Assembly (NCBI GenBank): GCA_963704595.1
Contig: OY969922.1
Coordinates: 3,596,001-3,660,000, forward strand
Length of the DNA stretch: 64,000 bases
DNA from: Acuticoccus sp963704595
GTDB lineage: Bacteria > Pseudomonadota > Alphaproteobacteria > Rhizobiales > Amorphaceae
Direction: 5' to 3'
Part shown: piece by piece, positions 10,489 to 19,494 of the stretch
Layout: every line of letters starts with the position of its first letter
How positions within the stretch are numbered: position 1 is the stretch's first letter
The notes under the pieces: generated by a model
The model's input: only the letters and a program-made list of their open reading frames with translations
What the model was told of the DNA's origin: nothing
The model's database searches: none
Made by a program: the position numbers and the translations under genes

Positions 10489-11052
10489 CTACTCCAGGTT
10501 GGTGTGCCGGTCGCGCATCGCCTCGGGCGTGACGCCAAGCCGGTCGCGCAGCATCAGCACCAGCACCTCGAACGCCACGTACTGCGCGCCCTCGTAGAGC
10601 GAGCCCATGGGGAGGACCGAGGCGGCGCCGGTCGCGGGCGTGTCGTCCGCCATCGTCTGCGCCGGGATCTGGAACACGATGTCGACGCTGCGGGGGACAG
10701 CGCCGCGCGGCTGTGCGGTGAAGCAGGCCGTCGTCGCACCCGCCTCGTTCGCGATGGCGACGAGCGCCGCCACGGTCGAGAAGTGGCCGGGGCCAGCGCT
10801 CACCATCAGGAGATCGCTCTCGCCCACCGGCGGCGCGGCCATGTCGCCCACCACCGAAGCATCGAGGCCGAGGTGGTAGAGGCGCATGGCGAGTGCGCGC
10901 ATCATCAGCCCCTCCCGGCCGACGCCGTAGACGACGATCCGCCCTGCCGTGGCGATCGCCTCCACCAGCCGCTCCGCGGCAGCCTCGTCGAGGCCGGAGA
11001 CGGCAGCGCCGATCTCGACCGTCGCGCGGCGCGCAAGTTCCGCCGCGCTCAT
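10489..11052 (-). CDS. SIS domain sugar isomerase (6-phospho-3-hexuloisomerase-like)
   Basis: 187 residues forming a single SIS domain. The phosphosugar-binding parts are recognisable as VYGVGREGLMMRALAMRL and LLMVSAGPGHF. Length and lack of extra domains match hexulose-phosphate isomerases (HxlB/SgbU-like group). The ATG overlaps the upstream araM-like stop (ATGA). In context it would interconvert phosphorylated ketose and aldose. The precise substrate cannot be read from sequence. Confidence 0.82.
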   Translation of the reverse strand: MSAAELARRATVEIGAAVSGLDEAAAERLVEAIATAGRIVVYGVGREGLMMRALAMRLYHLGLDASVVGDMAAPPVGESDLLMVSAGPGHFSTVAALVAIANEAGATTACFTAQPRGAVPRSVDIVFQIPAQTMADDTPATGAASVLPMGSLYEGAQYVAFEVLVLMLRDRLGVTPEAMRDRHTNLE

Positions 11053-12377
11053 CGGACCGGCACCACGGCATCGATTGCGGCGCCAAGCAGCCCGCACTCC
11101 TCCAGAAGGTCGAGCACGGTGTAGCGCGAACGGATGAAGCGGCCGGCGCGGATGGTGTCGCGCAGGTGGCTGGCGGAGACGCCTATCTCCGACGCCTCGA
11201 CCGGCGCCCCGGCTTCGCCGAGGAGCGCCGCCATCGCGGGCGCGCGCATCATGTGCTGCGACAGCCGCGCGGAGAGCTTGGGCCATGCGGCGCCAATCGC
11301 CGCGAGGCGGCCGCGGTGGGCGTTGGCGTCGAGATTCTTCGCCTCGGTCTCGATCACCGCGCGCTCGCCGATGGCGGGCGACATCAGGCTCGCAATTTCC
11401 GCGCGCTTGTCGGTCATGGACGGCGCGGCGGCAACGATCGCCTCCGCGTCGAGCGCGGTGAGGTCCTGCGTCAGCAGCCAGTCGTAGAGGCGGAGTGCGG
11501 TGATGCAGCCGACCGAGACGCAGGCGCCGTGGCTGACGCGCTCGCCGTCCTGCGTGAGGTTCTCCATCTCCCACATGTGGGCGATCTGGTGGTCGGCGCC
11601 GGAGGCGGGACGCGACGTGCCGTGGAACTCCATGGCGAGGCCGGAGAGGGTGAGGCCGGTGAAGAGGTCGGCGATGGCGGCAGGGTCGCCGGCCTTCACC
11701 GCGGCGGGGGCGGAGAGCCAGCCCGCGAGGTTGTCCTGCACCAGCGGCCAGGCGACATCGTCGACGGGCTCGATGCCGAGCGCGTCGGCGACCAGCCAGT
11801 CGCCGCCCGCGGGCACCTTGCCGGCAAGGTCGCCGTAGCCCCAGCCGGACATGGCGGCGGGCGCGTTCGCGACAATGTCCATGTCCGCGAGGATCGCGAG
11901 CGGGGCGCGGCAGGGGATCGTCTTCTTGAAGCCGCCGACCGAGAGCGGCGCGCCGGCGGAGGAGTAGCCGTCCATCGACGCCGCTGTCGCGACGCAAAGA
12001 TACGGCACATCGCGCTGGAATGCGGCGTACTTGGTCACGTCGTGGATGACGCCGGAGCCGACGGAGATGGGCGTCTCGCCGTCCGCGATGAAGGCCGCGA
12101 TCTCGTCGCCGAGTTCGGCGGTGGGCTTGGGCCGCGGAGAGGCCGGCAGCACCATGCGGCGGACCGCGATGCCGGCGCCGGTGAGCGCGGCCTCGGCGGC
12201 CTTGCCGGCGGCAGCGTAGGTGTTCTCGTCCGCCACCAGCGCGACGGCCTTCGTGCCGAATTGCCGGGCGAGGAGGTCCGGCAGCGTCGGCATGATGCCG
12301 TTGCCGACGGCGATCTCGGCGATCGCCCGCGAGCGCGCGACGGCGGCGGCGGTGAGGTCGTCAGCTTTGTCGAGCAT
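11049..12377 (-). CDS. AraM/sn-glycerol-1-phosphate dehydrogenase family protein
   Basis: 442 residues of the iron/zinc alcohol dehydrogenase fold. Nucleotide binding is marked by ISVGSGVIHDVTKYAAF, followed by ATAASMDGYSS and, further on, the metal-ligand stretch SGADHQIAHMWEME. Family members (Bacillus AraM, archaeal EgsA) reduce dihydroxyacetone phosphate to sn-glycerol-1-phosphate, but others act on other polyol phosphates. It follows the ATPase gene by four bases and overlaps the SIS gene. Together with the HAD-IIA gene it forms an AraM/AraL-like pair. Confidence 0.85.
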   Translation of the reverse strand: MLDKADDLTAAAVARSRAIAEIAVGNGIMPTLPDLLARQFGTKAVALVADENTYAAAGKAAEAALTGAGIAVRRMVLPASPRPKPTAELGDEIAAFIADGETPISVGSGVIHDVTKYAAFQRDVPYLCVATAASMDGYSSAGAPLSVGGFKKTIPCRAPLAILADMDIVANAPAAMSGWGYGDLAGKVPAGGDWLVADALGIEPVDDVAWPLVQDNLAGWLSAPAAVKAGDPAAIADLFTGLTLSGLAMEFHGTSRPASGADHQIAHMWEMENLTQDGERVSHGACVSVGCITALRLYDWLLTQDLTALDAEAIVAAAPSMTDKRAEIASLMSPAIGERAVIETEAKNLDANAHRGRLAAIGAAWPKLSARLSQHMMRAPAMAALLGEAGAPVEASEIGVSASHLRDTIRAGRFIRSRYTVLDLLEECGLLGAAIDAVVPVR

Positions 12378-12381
12378 GGGA

Positions 12382-13440
12382 TCAGCCGAGCGAGAGGTTG
12401 GCGCCGTCGGCGCCGAAGAGGTGGATGCGCTGGGGCGGCAGGTCGAGCCCGACCCGGTCGCCGTGCCTGGTCGTATCGTCGCCGTCGGTCTTGATGACGA
12501 TCCGCTCGCCGCCATCCAGCGTCGCGTAGAGGTAGCTCTCCCCGCCGAGCGCTTCCTTCACGTCGACCCGCGCGTCCATCATGCCGCCGCCCGGCGCGGT
12601 AAGCGCGATGTGCTCGGGACGGATGCCGAGCCGCACGGCACCGCCGGGCACCTCGCGGCCGGTCGAGAGCGTGTTGCCGGCGTAGCGGAGCGCTCCGCTG
12701 TCGACCGCGACGTCGAGGAAGTTCATCGCCGGGGCGCCGATGAAGTCGGCCACGAAGGCGCTTTTCGGCGAATGGTATAAATCCATCGGCGAGCCGACCT
12801 GCTCCACCCTGCCCTTGTTCAGCACCACGATGGTGTCCGCCATCGTCATCGCCTCGACCTGATCGTGGGTGACGTAGATCATCGTCGACTTCAGCTTGGC
12901 GTGGAGCGCCTCGAGCTCGACGCGCATCTGGATGCGCAGCTTGGCGTCGAGGTTGGAGAGCGGCTCGTCGAACAGGAAGACTTCCGGCTCCTTGACGATC
13001 GCCCGGCCGATGGCGACGCGCTGGCGCTGCCCGCCCGAGAGGTGCGCGGGCTTCCTCGACAGATAATCCTCGAGCTGAAGCACGCGGGCGGCCTCGGCGA
13101 CGCGGGCATTCCGTTGGGCCTTGTCGACGCCGTTGATCTTCATGCCGAATTCCATGTTTTCACGGACCGACATGTGCGGGTATAGCGCGTAGGACTGGAA
13201 CACCATCGCGACGCCGCGGTCGGACGGGGCAACGTTCGTCACGTCCTTGCCGCCGATCTCGATGGTGCCGCCGGAGATGCCCTCGAGGCCGGCGATGGAG
13301 CGCAGAAGGGTCGACTTGCCGCAGCCCGACGGGCCGACGAACACCACGAACTCGCCATCCCTGATGTCGAGCGAGATGTCGTGCAGCGCCTGTACGTCGC
13401 CGTAGTGCTTGTCGACGTTCGACAGCCGAACATCGGCCAT
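12382..13440 (-). CDS. Sugar ABC transporter ATP-binding protein (UgpC/MalK family)
   Basis: About 352 residues with Walker A GPSGCGKST, signature LSGGQRQRVAIGRA, Walker B FLFDEP, switch VTHDQ, and a C-terminal TOBE/regulatory region (LGIRPEHIAL). It energises the carbohydrate importer whose binding protein and permeases are encoded on the other strand. I prefer the second ATG (13440), six bases after GGGAGG; the first ATG at 13446 touches the ribosome site. It opens the minus-strand arm, so the ATPase is transcribed with the catabolic enzymes rather than with its permeases. Confidence 0.92.
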   Translation of the reverse strand: MADVRLSNVDKHYGDVQALHDISLDIRDGEFVVFVGPSGCGKSTLLRSIAGLEGISGGTIEIGGKDVTNVAPSDRGVAMVFQSYALYPHMSVRENMEFGMKINGVDKAQRNARVAEAARVLQLEDYLSRKPAHLSGGQRQRVAIGRAIVKEPEVFLFDEPLSNLDAKLRIQMRVELEALHAKLKSTMIYVTHDQVEAMTMADTIVVLNKGRVEQVGSPMDLYHSPKSAFVADFIGAPAMNFLDVAVDSGALRYAGNTLSTGREVPGGAVRLGIRPEHIALTAPGGGMMDARVDVKEALGGESYLYATLDGGERIVIKTDGDDTTRHGDRVGLDLPPQRIHLFGADGANLSLG

Positions 13441-13500
13441 GTCCATCCTCCCGGTCCGGCGCGTGAGCCGCTTTTTTCGGCAATTTGCGCTCTTCGATGC

Positions 13501-13530
13501 TTTACAAATGTATCGTTACGATTACAGTTT
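13501..13530. promoter_or_regulatory. A/T-rich divergent promoter region with palindrome
   Basis: The gap between the two divergent arms is the least GC-rich stretch nearby. It contains ATCGTTACGAT (13512-13522, perfect 5+1+5 dyad) inside TGTA...TACA half-sites (13509-13526). A plausible operator for the SorC-family regulator encoded at 16884-17879; untested. Confidence 0.45.
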
Positions 13531-13605
13531 AGTCAATTGCGGTTCGCCGCAGAAAAGTGTGCAGCCTTGCTCGTGTCAGGGCGAGGCGCCGAAGGGAGGA
13601 CTTTC

Positions 13606-14947
13606 ATGGACTTCAGAAGCACCGTGAGCGCAGCCGCGCTCGCTGCCACGTTCGCCATCGCGCCCGCGACCGCGCAGGAGTGGTCGCTCGAAGAGGCAGC
13701 CAAGCCCTACGCCGGCACCACCGTCGACGTCGTGTTCCTGCTGCGCCCCGGCTACGAAGCCGCGGAGACAGATGCTGGGAGACTTCACCGAGCGGACCGG
13801 CATCGAAGTCAACATCATCAAGCATCCGTACGAGAACGCGCTCGGCGAGCAGGTCCGCGACTTCGTCGCCGGCGGCGACCTCGACGTGGCGCTGATCGAC
13901 CTCGTGTGGATGGGCAACTTCGCCGAGAACGGCTGGGTCGTGCCGATCGACGAGCTTCAGGCCGAGTACCCGGACATCGTCGACCCCAATCTCGACATGG
14001 ACGACTTCTTCCCGCTGATCCTCGAAGCGTTCGGCGCCTGGAACGGCAAGCAGTACGGCCTGCCGTTCGACAACTATTCCGGCCTGATGTTCTACAACAA
14101 GTGCATGCTGGAAGAGGCCGGCTTCGACGCCCCGCCCGCGACGTGGCAGGAGGTCATGGACACCTACGGCCCCGCCCTCACCAAGGACGGCAAGTACGCC
14201 TACGCCCTCCAGTCCAAGCGCAACGAGACGCAGTCGGCCGACTCGTTCGCCCGCTTCCTGTGGCCGTTCGGCGGCTCCTTCCTCGACGCCGAGTTCAAGT
14301 CGAACCTCAATTCCGAGGAAAGCCAGAAGGGCCTCCAGTTCCGCCAGGACCTGATGAAGTTCATGCCCGAAGGCATCGTCGCGTACGACCACGCCGAGGC
14401 GATCAACGCGCTGGCGCAGGGCGACGTCGCGTTCCTCACCGAGTGGTCGAGCTTCTACTCGACGCTGAAGGACCCCAACACGTCCGCCATCGTCGACTGC
14501 CTTGCCGTGGCGCCGGAGCCCGAAGGCCCCGCTGGCCGCAAGCCGGCGCTGGGCGGCTTCTCCATGGCCGTCGCCGCGCAGGCTGACGAGAAGGAAAAGG
14601 CCGCAGCCTGGCTGATGATCCAGTACCTCACCTCCAAGGAGAACGCGAAGACGTACCTTGAGCTCGGTGGCGTCCCGGGCCGCCAGTCGGTCTACAAGGA
14701 ACCCGGCGTTGCCGAGGAATATGCCTTCGTCGAGCCGCTGGTCGCCTCCTGGCAGGACGGCGTGCCGGAGTTCCGCCCCCGGTTCGCCGAGTGGCCGGAA
14801 ATCACCGAGATCGTGCAGGAGTGGGGCACCAAGATGATGCTCGGCGACGTGTCGGTCGAGGAAGGCGCGCAGGAAATCGGCACCCGCATGGAAGAAGTGC
14901 TGGACGACGCCGGCTACTATGACGGCGACAAGCCGCTCGCCCAGTAA
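13606..14947 (+). CDS. Carbohydrate ABC transporter substrate-binding protein (frame broken)
   Basis: Signal peptide MDFRSTVSAAALAATFAIAPATA followed by a family-1 solute-binding fold of about 420 residues (LDVALIDLVWMGNFAENGW, YGLPFDNYSGLMFYNKCMLE). It captures a sugar or polyol in the periplasm. GGGAGGA lies five bases before the ATG. The frame breaks near 13770: GAG-A-CAG-ATG has one extra A, and removing it gives YEAAEQMLGDFTERTG. Total length is 447 codons plus one base, consistent with a single inserted base. Downstream hairpins separate it from the permease genes, the common way of making more binding protein than permease. Confidence 0.88.
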
Positions 14948-14959
14948 CCCCTGACGTTC

Positions 14960-15026
14960 GAGCCGGGCTCACCCAGCGCCCGGCTCATCTCCCAACTCGG
15001 GCGGCGGCACGCCGTCGCCCGTTCTT
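14960..15026 (+). terminator. Two hairpins between binding-protein and permease genes
   Basis: GAGCCGGG/CCCGGCTC (14960-14986) is followed by CGGGCG-G-CGGC/GCCG-T-CGCCCG (14998-15021) and TTCTTT. This could be a partial terminator or a 3' stabiliser that lowers permease expression relative to the binding protein. Confidence 0.6.
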
Positions 15027-15072
15027 TCCTTCACGGCGGCAGAGTTCGCCGAACGGCCCGCGGAGGGCGCCA

Positions 15073-15963
15073 ATGACGCAAGTCTACGGTCGCGTGTCCC
15101 GCGGCACCATCTTCGCCTTCCTCGGCCCCGCGGTGATCACGCTGGCGGTGGTCGGCATCGTCCCGCTCGCCTTCGCGGTGTGGACGAGCCTGCGCGACTA
15201 CAACCTCACCAAGCTCGCCCGCGAAAAATTCATCGGCCTCGAGAACTACGCGACGGTCCTGACGGACGGCGCGTTCTGGGACGCGATGGGCCGCACCTTC
15301 ACGCTCCTCGCCATCGCCCTCCCCATCCAGATCGCTCTCGGCCTCGGCATCGCGCTGATCCTCCACAAGCCCGGCCTCGGCTACCTGAAGACGCTGACCC
15401 GCCTCGCGCTCGTCGTCCCGATGGCGACGACCTACGCCGTGGTCGGCCTCCTCGGCCAGGTGATGTTCAACCTCAAATACGGCGTCGTGAACCAGATGCT
15501 GGGGTGGATCGGCCTCGGCCCGTACGACTGGATCGGCGACGTCGACCTCGCCTTCGCGGCGATCACCTTCTGGGACGTGTGGCAGTGGACCCCGTTCTGC
15601 ACGCTGGTGCTGCTGGCCGGTCTCACCACCGTCCCGTCCGAGATCGAGGAAGCCGCGCGGCTCGAGACCAAGAGCCCGTGGACGATCCTGCGCCACGTCC
15701 AGCTTCCCTACCTCTTCCCGGCGCTCACTGCGCTTCTCATCCTGCGGACCGCGGACGTTCTCAAACTCTTCGACATGGTCTTCACCATGACGCGCGGCGG
15801 CCCGGGCTCGGCGACGGAGCTGATCTCGCTCCTGATCCAGCGCGTCGGTTTCCGCGCGTTCGACCAGGGTCTCGCCTCGGCGCAGGCGGTGATCCTTCTC
15901 GTCATCACCATCGTGCTGGCACGCCTCTACATCCGCTTCTTCTACCGGGAGGTGGACCGATGA
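15073..15963 (+). CDS. Sugar ABC transporter permease (MalF/UgpA type)
   Basis: 296 residues with six predicted membrane spans, beginning with FAFLGPAVITLAVVGIVPLAF. The cytoplasmic EAA loop reads EIEEAARLETKSPWTILRHV near residue 195, with Glu at the position usually Gly. It forms the channel with the next permease and takes energy from the UgpC-type ATPase. The stop overlaps the next start by ATGA. Confidence 0.92.
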   Translation: MTQVYGRVSRGTIFAFLGPAVITLAVVGIVPLAFAVWTSLRDYNLTKLAREKFIGLENYATVLTDGAFWDAMGRTFTLLAIALPIQIALGLGIALILHKPGLGYLKTLTRLALVVPMATTYAVVGLLGQVMFNLKYGVVNQMLGWIGLGPYDWIGDVDLAFAAITFWDVWQWTPFCTLVLLAGLTTVPSEIEEAARLETKSPWTILRHVQLPYLFPALTALLILRTADVLKLFDMVFTMTRGGPGSATELISLLIQRVGFRAFDQGLASAQAVILLVITIVLARLYIRFFYREVDR

Positions 15964-16880
15964 GCTCCGACACCCTGCGCCAGCCGGAAAGCGCCGGCGC
16001 GCCCCCTGCCCCGGCACCGGCCGCAGCCCGCGCCGCCGTCGGCCGCCGCACCTCGGCCAACCCCGGCACCCGCGGCGGCACCTGGGGGCAGGTGCTCCTC
16101 TTGGCGCTCGTCATCCTGTTCTGCATCTTCCCGTTCTACTGGATGGTCACCACCAGCCTGAAGACGCAGATCGTGGCGCTCCAGTCGCCCCCGGCATGGG
16201 CGTTCACCGCCACCCTCGCCAACTACGCCGAAGTCCTGTTCGACGACGCGGTTGCCAAGACGCTGATCAACTCGCTGATCGTCGCGGTCTGCACCACCGT
16301 GCTGGCGCTCGGCCTCGGAACCCCGGCGGCCTATGCGCTCGCGAGATTCCAGTTCCGCGGGAAGACGGACCTCTGGTTCTGGTTCATCACCAACCGCATG
16401 GTTTCCCCTGTGGTGCTGGCGCTGCCCTTCTTCCTCATCGTGCGGATGCTGGGGCTGCTCGACACGCACATCGCGCTCATCCTCATCTACCTCACGTTCA
16501 ACCTCCCCATCGTGATCTGGATCTGCACCGACCAGTTCCGCTCGATCCCGAAGGATCTCGACGAGGCGGCGCTCCTCGAAGGCGCGTCGCAGTTCACGAT
16601 CTTCCGCAAGATCTGCCTGCCGCTCGCGATGCCCGGGGTGGCGGTCAGCGCGATCTTCTCGTTCATCTTCTCGTGGAACGAGCTGATGTTCGCCCTCGTG
16701 CTGACGCGCACCGAGGCGAAGACTGCACCGGCAATGGCGGTGTCCTTCATGGAAGGCTACAGCCTGCCCTACGGCAAGATCATGGCGACCTCCACGCTGA
16801 TCGTCATTCCGGTGATCATCTTCGCCCTCATCGCCTCCAAGCAGCTCGTCCGCGGGCTCACGATGGGCGCGGTCAAATAG
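15960..16880 (+). CDS. Sugar ABC transporter permease (MalG/UgpE type)
   Basis: 306 residues. A 45-residue Pro/Ala-rich N-terminal tail precedes six membrane spans (first one QVLLLALVILFCIFPFYWMV). The EAA motif is DLDEAALLEGASQFTIFRKI near residue 205, with the conserved Gly present. The start overlaps the previous stop (ATGA). Partner of the preceding permease. Confidence 0.92.
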   Translation: MSSDTLRQPESAGAPPAPAPAAARAAVGRRTSANPGTRGGTWGQVLLLALVILFCIFPFYWMVTTSLKTQIVALQSPPAWAFTATLANYAEVLFDDAVAKTLINSLIVAVCTTVLALGLGTPAAYALARFQFRGKTDLWFWFITNRMVSPVVLALPFFLIVRMLGLLDTHIALILIYLTFNLPIVIWICTDQFRSIPKDLDEAALLEGASQFTIFRKICLPLAMPGVAVSAIFSFIFSWNELMFALVLTRTEAKTAPAMAVSFMEGYSLPYGKIMATSTLIVIPVIIFALIASKQLVRGLTMGAVK

Positions 16881-16883
16881 CGG

Positions 16884-17879
16884 ATGCCGCGCGGGCCGAA
16901 GACGCTCGACATCGATGAGGACGAGCGGTTCATGGCGAGGGTCGCCTGGGCGTACTACGTCGAGGGGCTGACGCAGGGCGCGGTCGCCGAAAAGCTCGGC
17001 GTCACCCGGCTGCGCGTCAACAAGGCGCTCTCGGAGGCCCGGCGCACCGGCCTCGTGCGCATCACCCTCTCCAGCGCGTTCGCCCCCTGCTTCGAGCTGG
17101 AGGCCGCATTGAAGGCCCGGTTCGACCTTGCCGAGGTCCACGTCGTCCCCGCCCCCGAGCGGGCCGACGACGTCGCCACCATGGTCGGCACCGCGCTTGG
17201 CCATCTCCTGTCCGACGTTCTCGCCGACCGCGAGATCCGCCTCTTCGGCATGTCGTGGGGCAACACGCTCAACATCGCGACGCGGCACGTCGAACCGGTC
17301 GGGAGGCCGGACCTCGAGATCGTCTCGGTGATGGGCGGCACGACGCGCGGGTCGGACGTCTCCTCGTTCGAGATCACCACCCGCCTCGCGGACCTCTTCA
17401 ACGCCAGCCACAGCTATTTTCCGGCGCCGCTTTACGCGAGCTCGCGCGAGTCGCGCGACATCATCGCCGGGCAGGACGTGTTCACCGAGGTGCTGGAGAA
17501 GATCCGCCGGGTCGACGCGCTGGCGATGGCGGTCGGCGACCTGTCCACCCGGGCCCTCCTGATGCGCGACGGCCTTCCCGCCGACATTCCGCTGGAGGAG
17601 CTGCGTGCCGCCGGCGGGGTCGGCGATCTCCTCGGCACCATCCTCGACGCGGGCGGCGCGCCGATCGACCACCCCATCAACCAGCGCCTCATCGGGATCG
17701 ACTATCTCGACCTTCGGGCCGTGCCCAACGTGATCCTCGCCTCGGGCGGGCTGCACAAGGTCGCGATCATCAAGGCGGTTCTCGGCCTCGGCGTGGTCGA
17801 TACCTTCGTGACCGACGAGGCGACCGCATCGGCGCTCATCGCCGCGGCGGAGACCAACCCTACCAAGGACCAGCAATGA
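16884..17879 (+). CDS. SorC family transcriptional regulator
   Basis: 331 residues: N-terminal helix-turn-helix at about residues 17-55 (YYVEGLTQGAVAEKLGVTRL) and a sugar-phosphate-binding domain with MSWGNTLNIATRHV and the C-terminal NVILASGGLHKVAIIKAVL. SorC proteins sense a phosphorylated sugar made by their own pathway, here most likely the product of the adjacent FGGY kinase. It starts three bases after the permease stop and overlaps the kinase start (ATGA). The palindrome at 13512-13522 is a candidate target. Confidence 0.92.
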   Translation: MPRGPKTLDIDEDERFMARVAWAYYVEGLTQGAVAEKLGVTRLRVNKALSEARRTGLVRITLSSAFAPCFELEAALKARFDLAEVHVVPAPERADDVATMVGTALGHLLSDVLADREIRLFGMSWGNTLNIATRHVEPVGRPDLEIVSVMGGTTRGSDVSSFEITTRLADLFNASHSYFPAPLYASSRESRDIIAGQDVFTEVLEKIRRVDALAMAVGDLSTRALLMRDGLPADIPLEELRAAGGVGDLLGTILDAGGAPIDHPINQRLIGIDYLDLRAVPNVILASGGLHKVAIIKAVLGLGVVDTFVTDEATASALIAAAETNPTKDQQ

Positions 17880-19356
17880 GCCTCGTCATCGGCATCGACA
17901 TCGGCACCTCCGGCGTGAAGGCGGTGATCGCCGACGAGGCGGAAGCCGTGCTCGGCGAGGCGAGCCGGCCGATCCGCGTCTCGGCCCCCCACCCCGGCTG
18001 GTCCGAGCAGGCGCCGGACCTGTGGTGCGAGGCCGTCGCCTCCTGCCTCGATGCGCTGGCGGCCGAGCCACCCGGAGCTTATGGCAGTCGGTCGAGGGGA
18101 TCGGCCTCTCCGGCCAGATGCTGGGCACGGTGATGATCGACGCCGCCGACAAGCCCGTCCGCCCCGCCGCGCTGTGGAACGACCAGCGCGCCATCGCCGA
18201 GTGCGCCGAGCTCCTGCGCCGCCGGCCGGACATCGGAATGCGCGTCAACGGCACGCCCGACCCCGGCCTCCCCGGCCCCAAGCTCCTTTGGTTCGCGAAA
18301 CACGAGCCGGCCGCTCTGGAAGCCACCGACTGCCTCCTCTCCCCCAAGGACTATGTGCGCCTGTGGATGACAGGCGAGCGCGCCAGCGAGGCAAGCGACG
18401 CCTCCGGCACCTGCCTGATGGACAACCGCACCGGCGAATGGGACGCGGACCTGATCGAGGCCTGCGGCTGGTCCGCCGCGAAGCTGCCGCCGCTGATCGG
18501 TTCGGCCGAATCGGGCGGCGGGCTCCGCGGCGCTCTCGCCACCCGCTTCGGCCTCCCCGCGGGCATCCCCGTCTCCGGCGGCGCGGGCGACAACATGGCC
18601 TGCTCGCTCGGCGTCGGCGCCGCGAGCCCCGGCGACACTGTCGTCACGATCGGCACCTCCGCCGTGGTCTGCGCGGTGGACGCCTCGTTCCGCCCCGCGC
18701 CGAACGATGCGATCCTCACCGGCATCCACGCCGCGCCGGGCACGTACCTCTCGATGGCCGTGGTGATGAGCGCCACCGCCACCTTCCAGTGGCTCGCCGA
18801 CCTTACCCGCACGCCGGTGGTGGAGCTCGCCGCGGAGGCCGAAGCCTTCGCCGCGACGGGTCGCATCGCCGAGGCGCCGACGATGGCACCGGCCCTCGGC
18901 GGCATCCGCACGCCGCACAACCGGCCCGACGCCGCCGCCGTCATCGCGGGTCTCACCGGGCGGACCGACCGCGGAGCGCTTGCCTACGCCGCGCTGGAGG
19001 GCATTGCCTTCCAGATCGCCGAGTGCGTCGAGGCGCAGGAGCGGGCCGGGCTGAAGCCGGACGCGTTCACCGCCGTCGGCGGCGGCGCGCGCAATGCGTT
19101 CTGGCTCTCGCTGATCGCGACGCTTTTCCACCGGCCGGTTTCCCGCAGCGCCACCGCCCCCCTCGCCGCCCCGCTCGGCGCGGCGCGGCTTGCCCGCATT
19201 GCGGCAGGCAAGGCCGACGTCGCCAGCCTCGCCGCAAAGCCCGCTGCGGAGATCGTGGTCGATCCTGACCCTGCAAAGATCCACATCCTAGGCGAGCGTT
19301 TCGACGCGTACCGCAAACTCCTCGACCAGCACGGCTACCAGACCCGCCCCGCTTAA
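17876..19356 (+). CDS. FGGY-family carbohydrate kinase (xylulokinase-like; frame broken)
   Basis: About 493 residues once repaired. The N-terminal FGGY ATPase motif is IGIDIGTSGVKAVI; SGQMLG, ALWNDQR and the C-terminal AVGGGARNAFWLSLIA are typical of the xylulokinase branch. It phosphorylates the imported sugar or polyol. The frame breaks twice within 18070-18095: deleting one G and one A gives AEPPELWQSVEGIGLSGQM, which matches the family, so I take both as single-base insertions. The xylulokinase label is by subfamily resemblance; true substrate could be another ketose or a polyol. Confidence 0.85.
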
Positions 19357-19494
19357 AAGCTCGGACTTCCGCCCGGTTTACCCTTCCCGCGACTATTTTG
19401 CCGCCGCGGCTTGCGAATGCTGCCGCTTTCCGGCGAGATTTGATGTTGCGTCCGCTTCAATTATAGGTGGAACAGGCATTAGCGCGAGGCATGC

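Noticed and set aside
13381..13605. Coding sequence upstream of the sugar-binding protein start
   Set aside because: The region is A/T-rich promoter DNA between divergent genes; the signal peptide starts at 13606 after a clear ribosome site.
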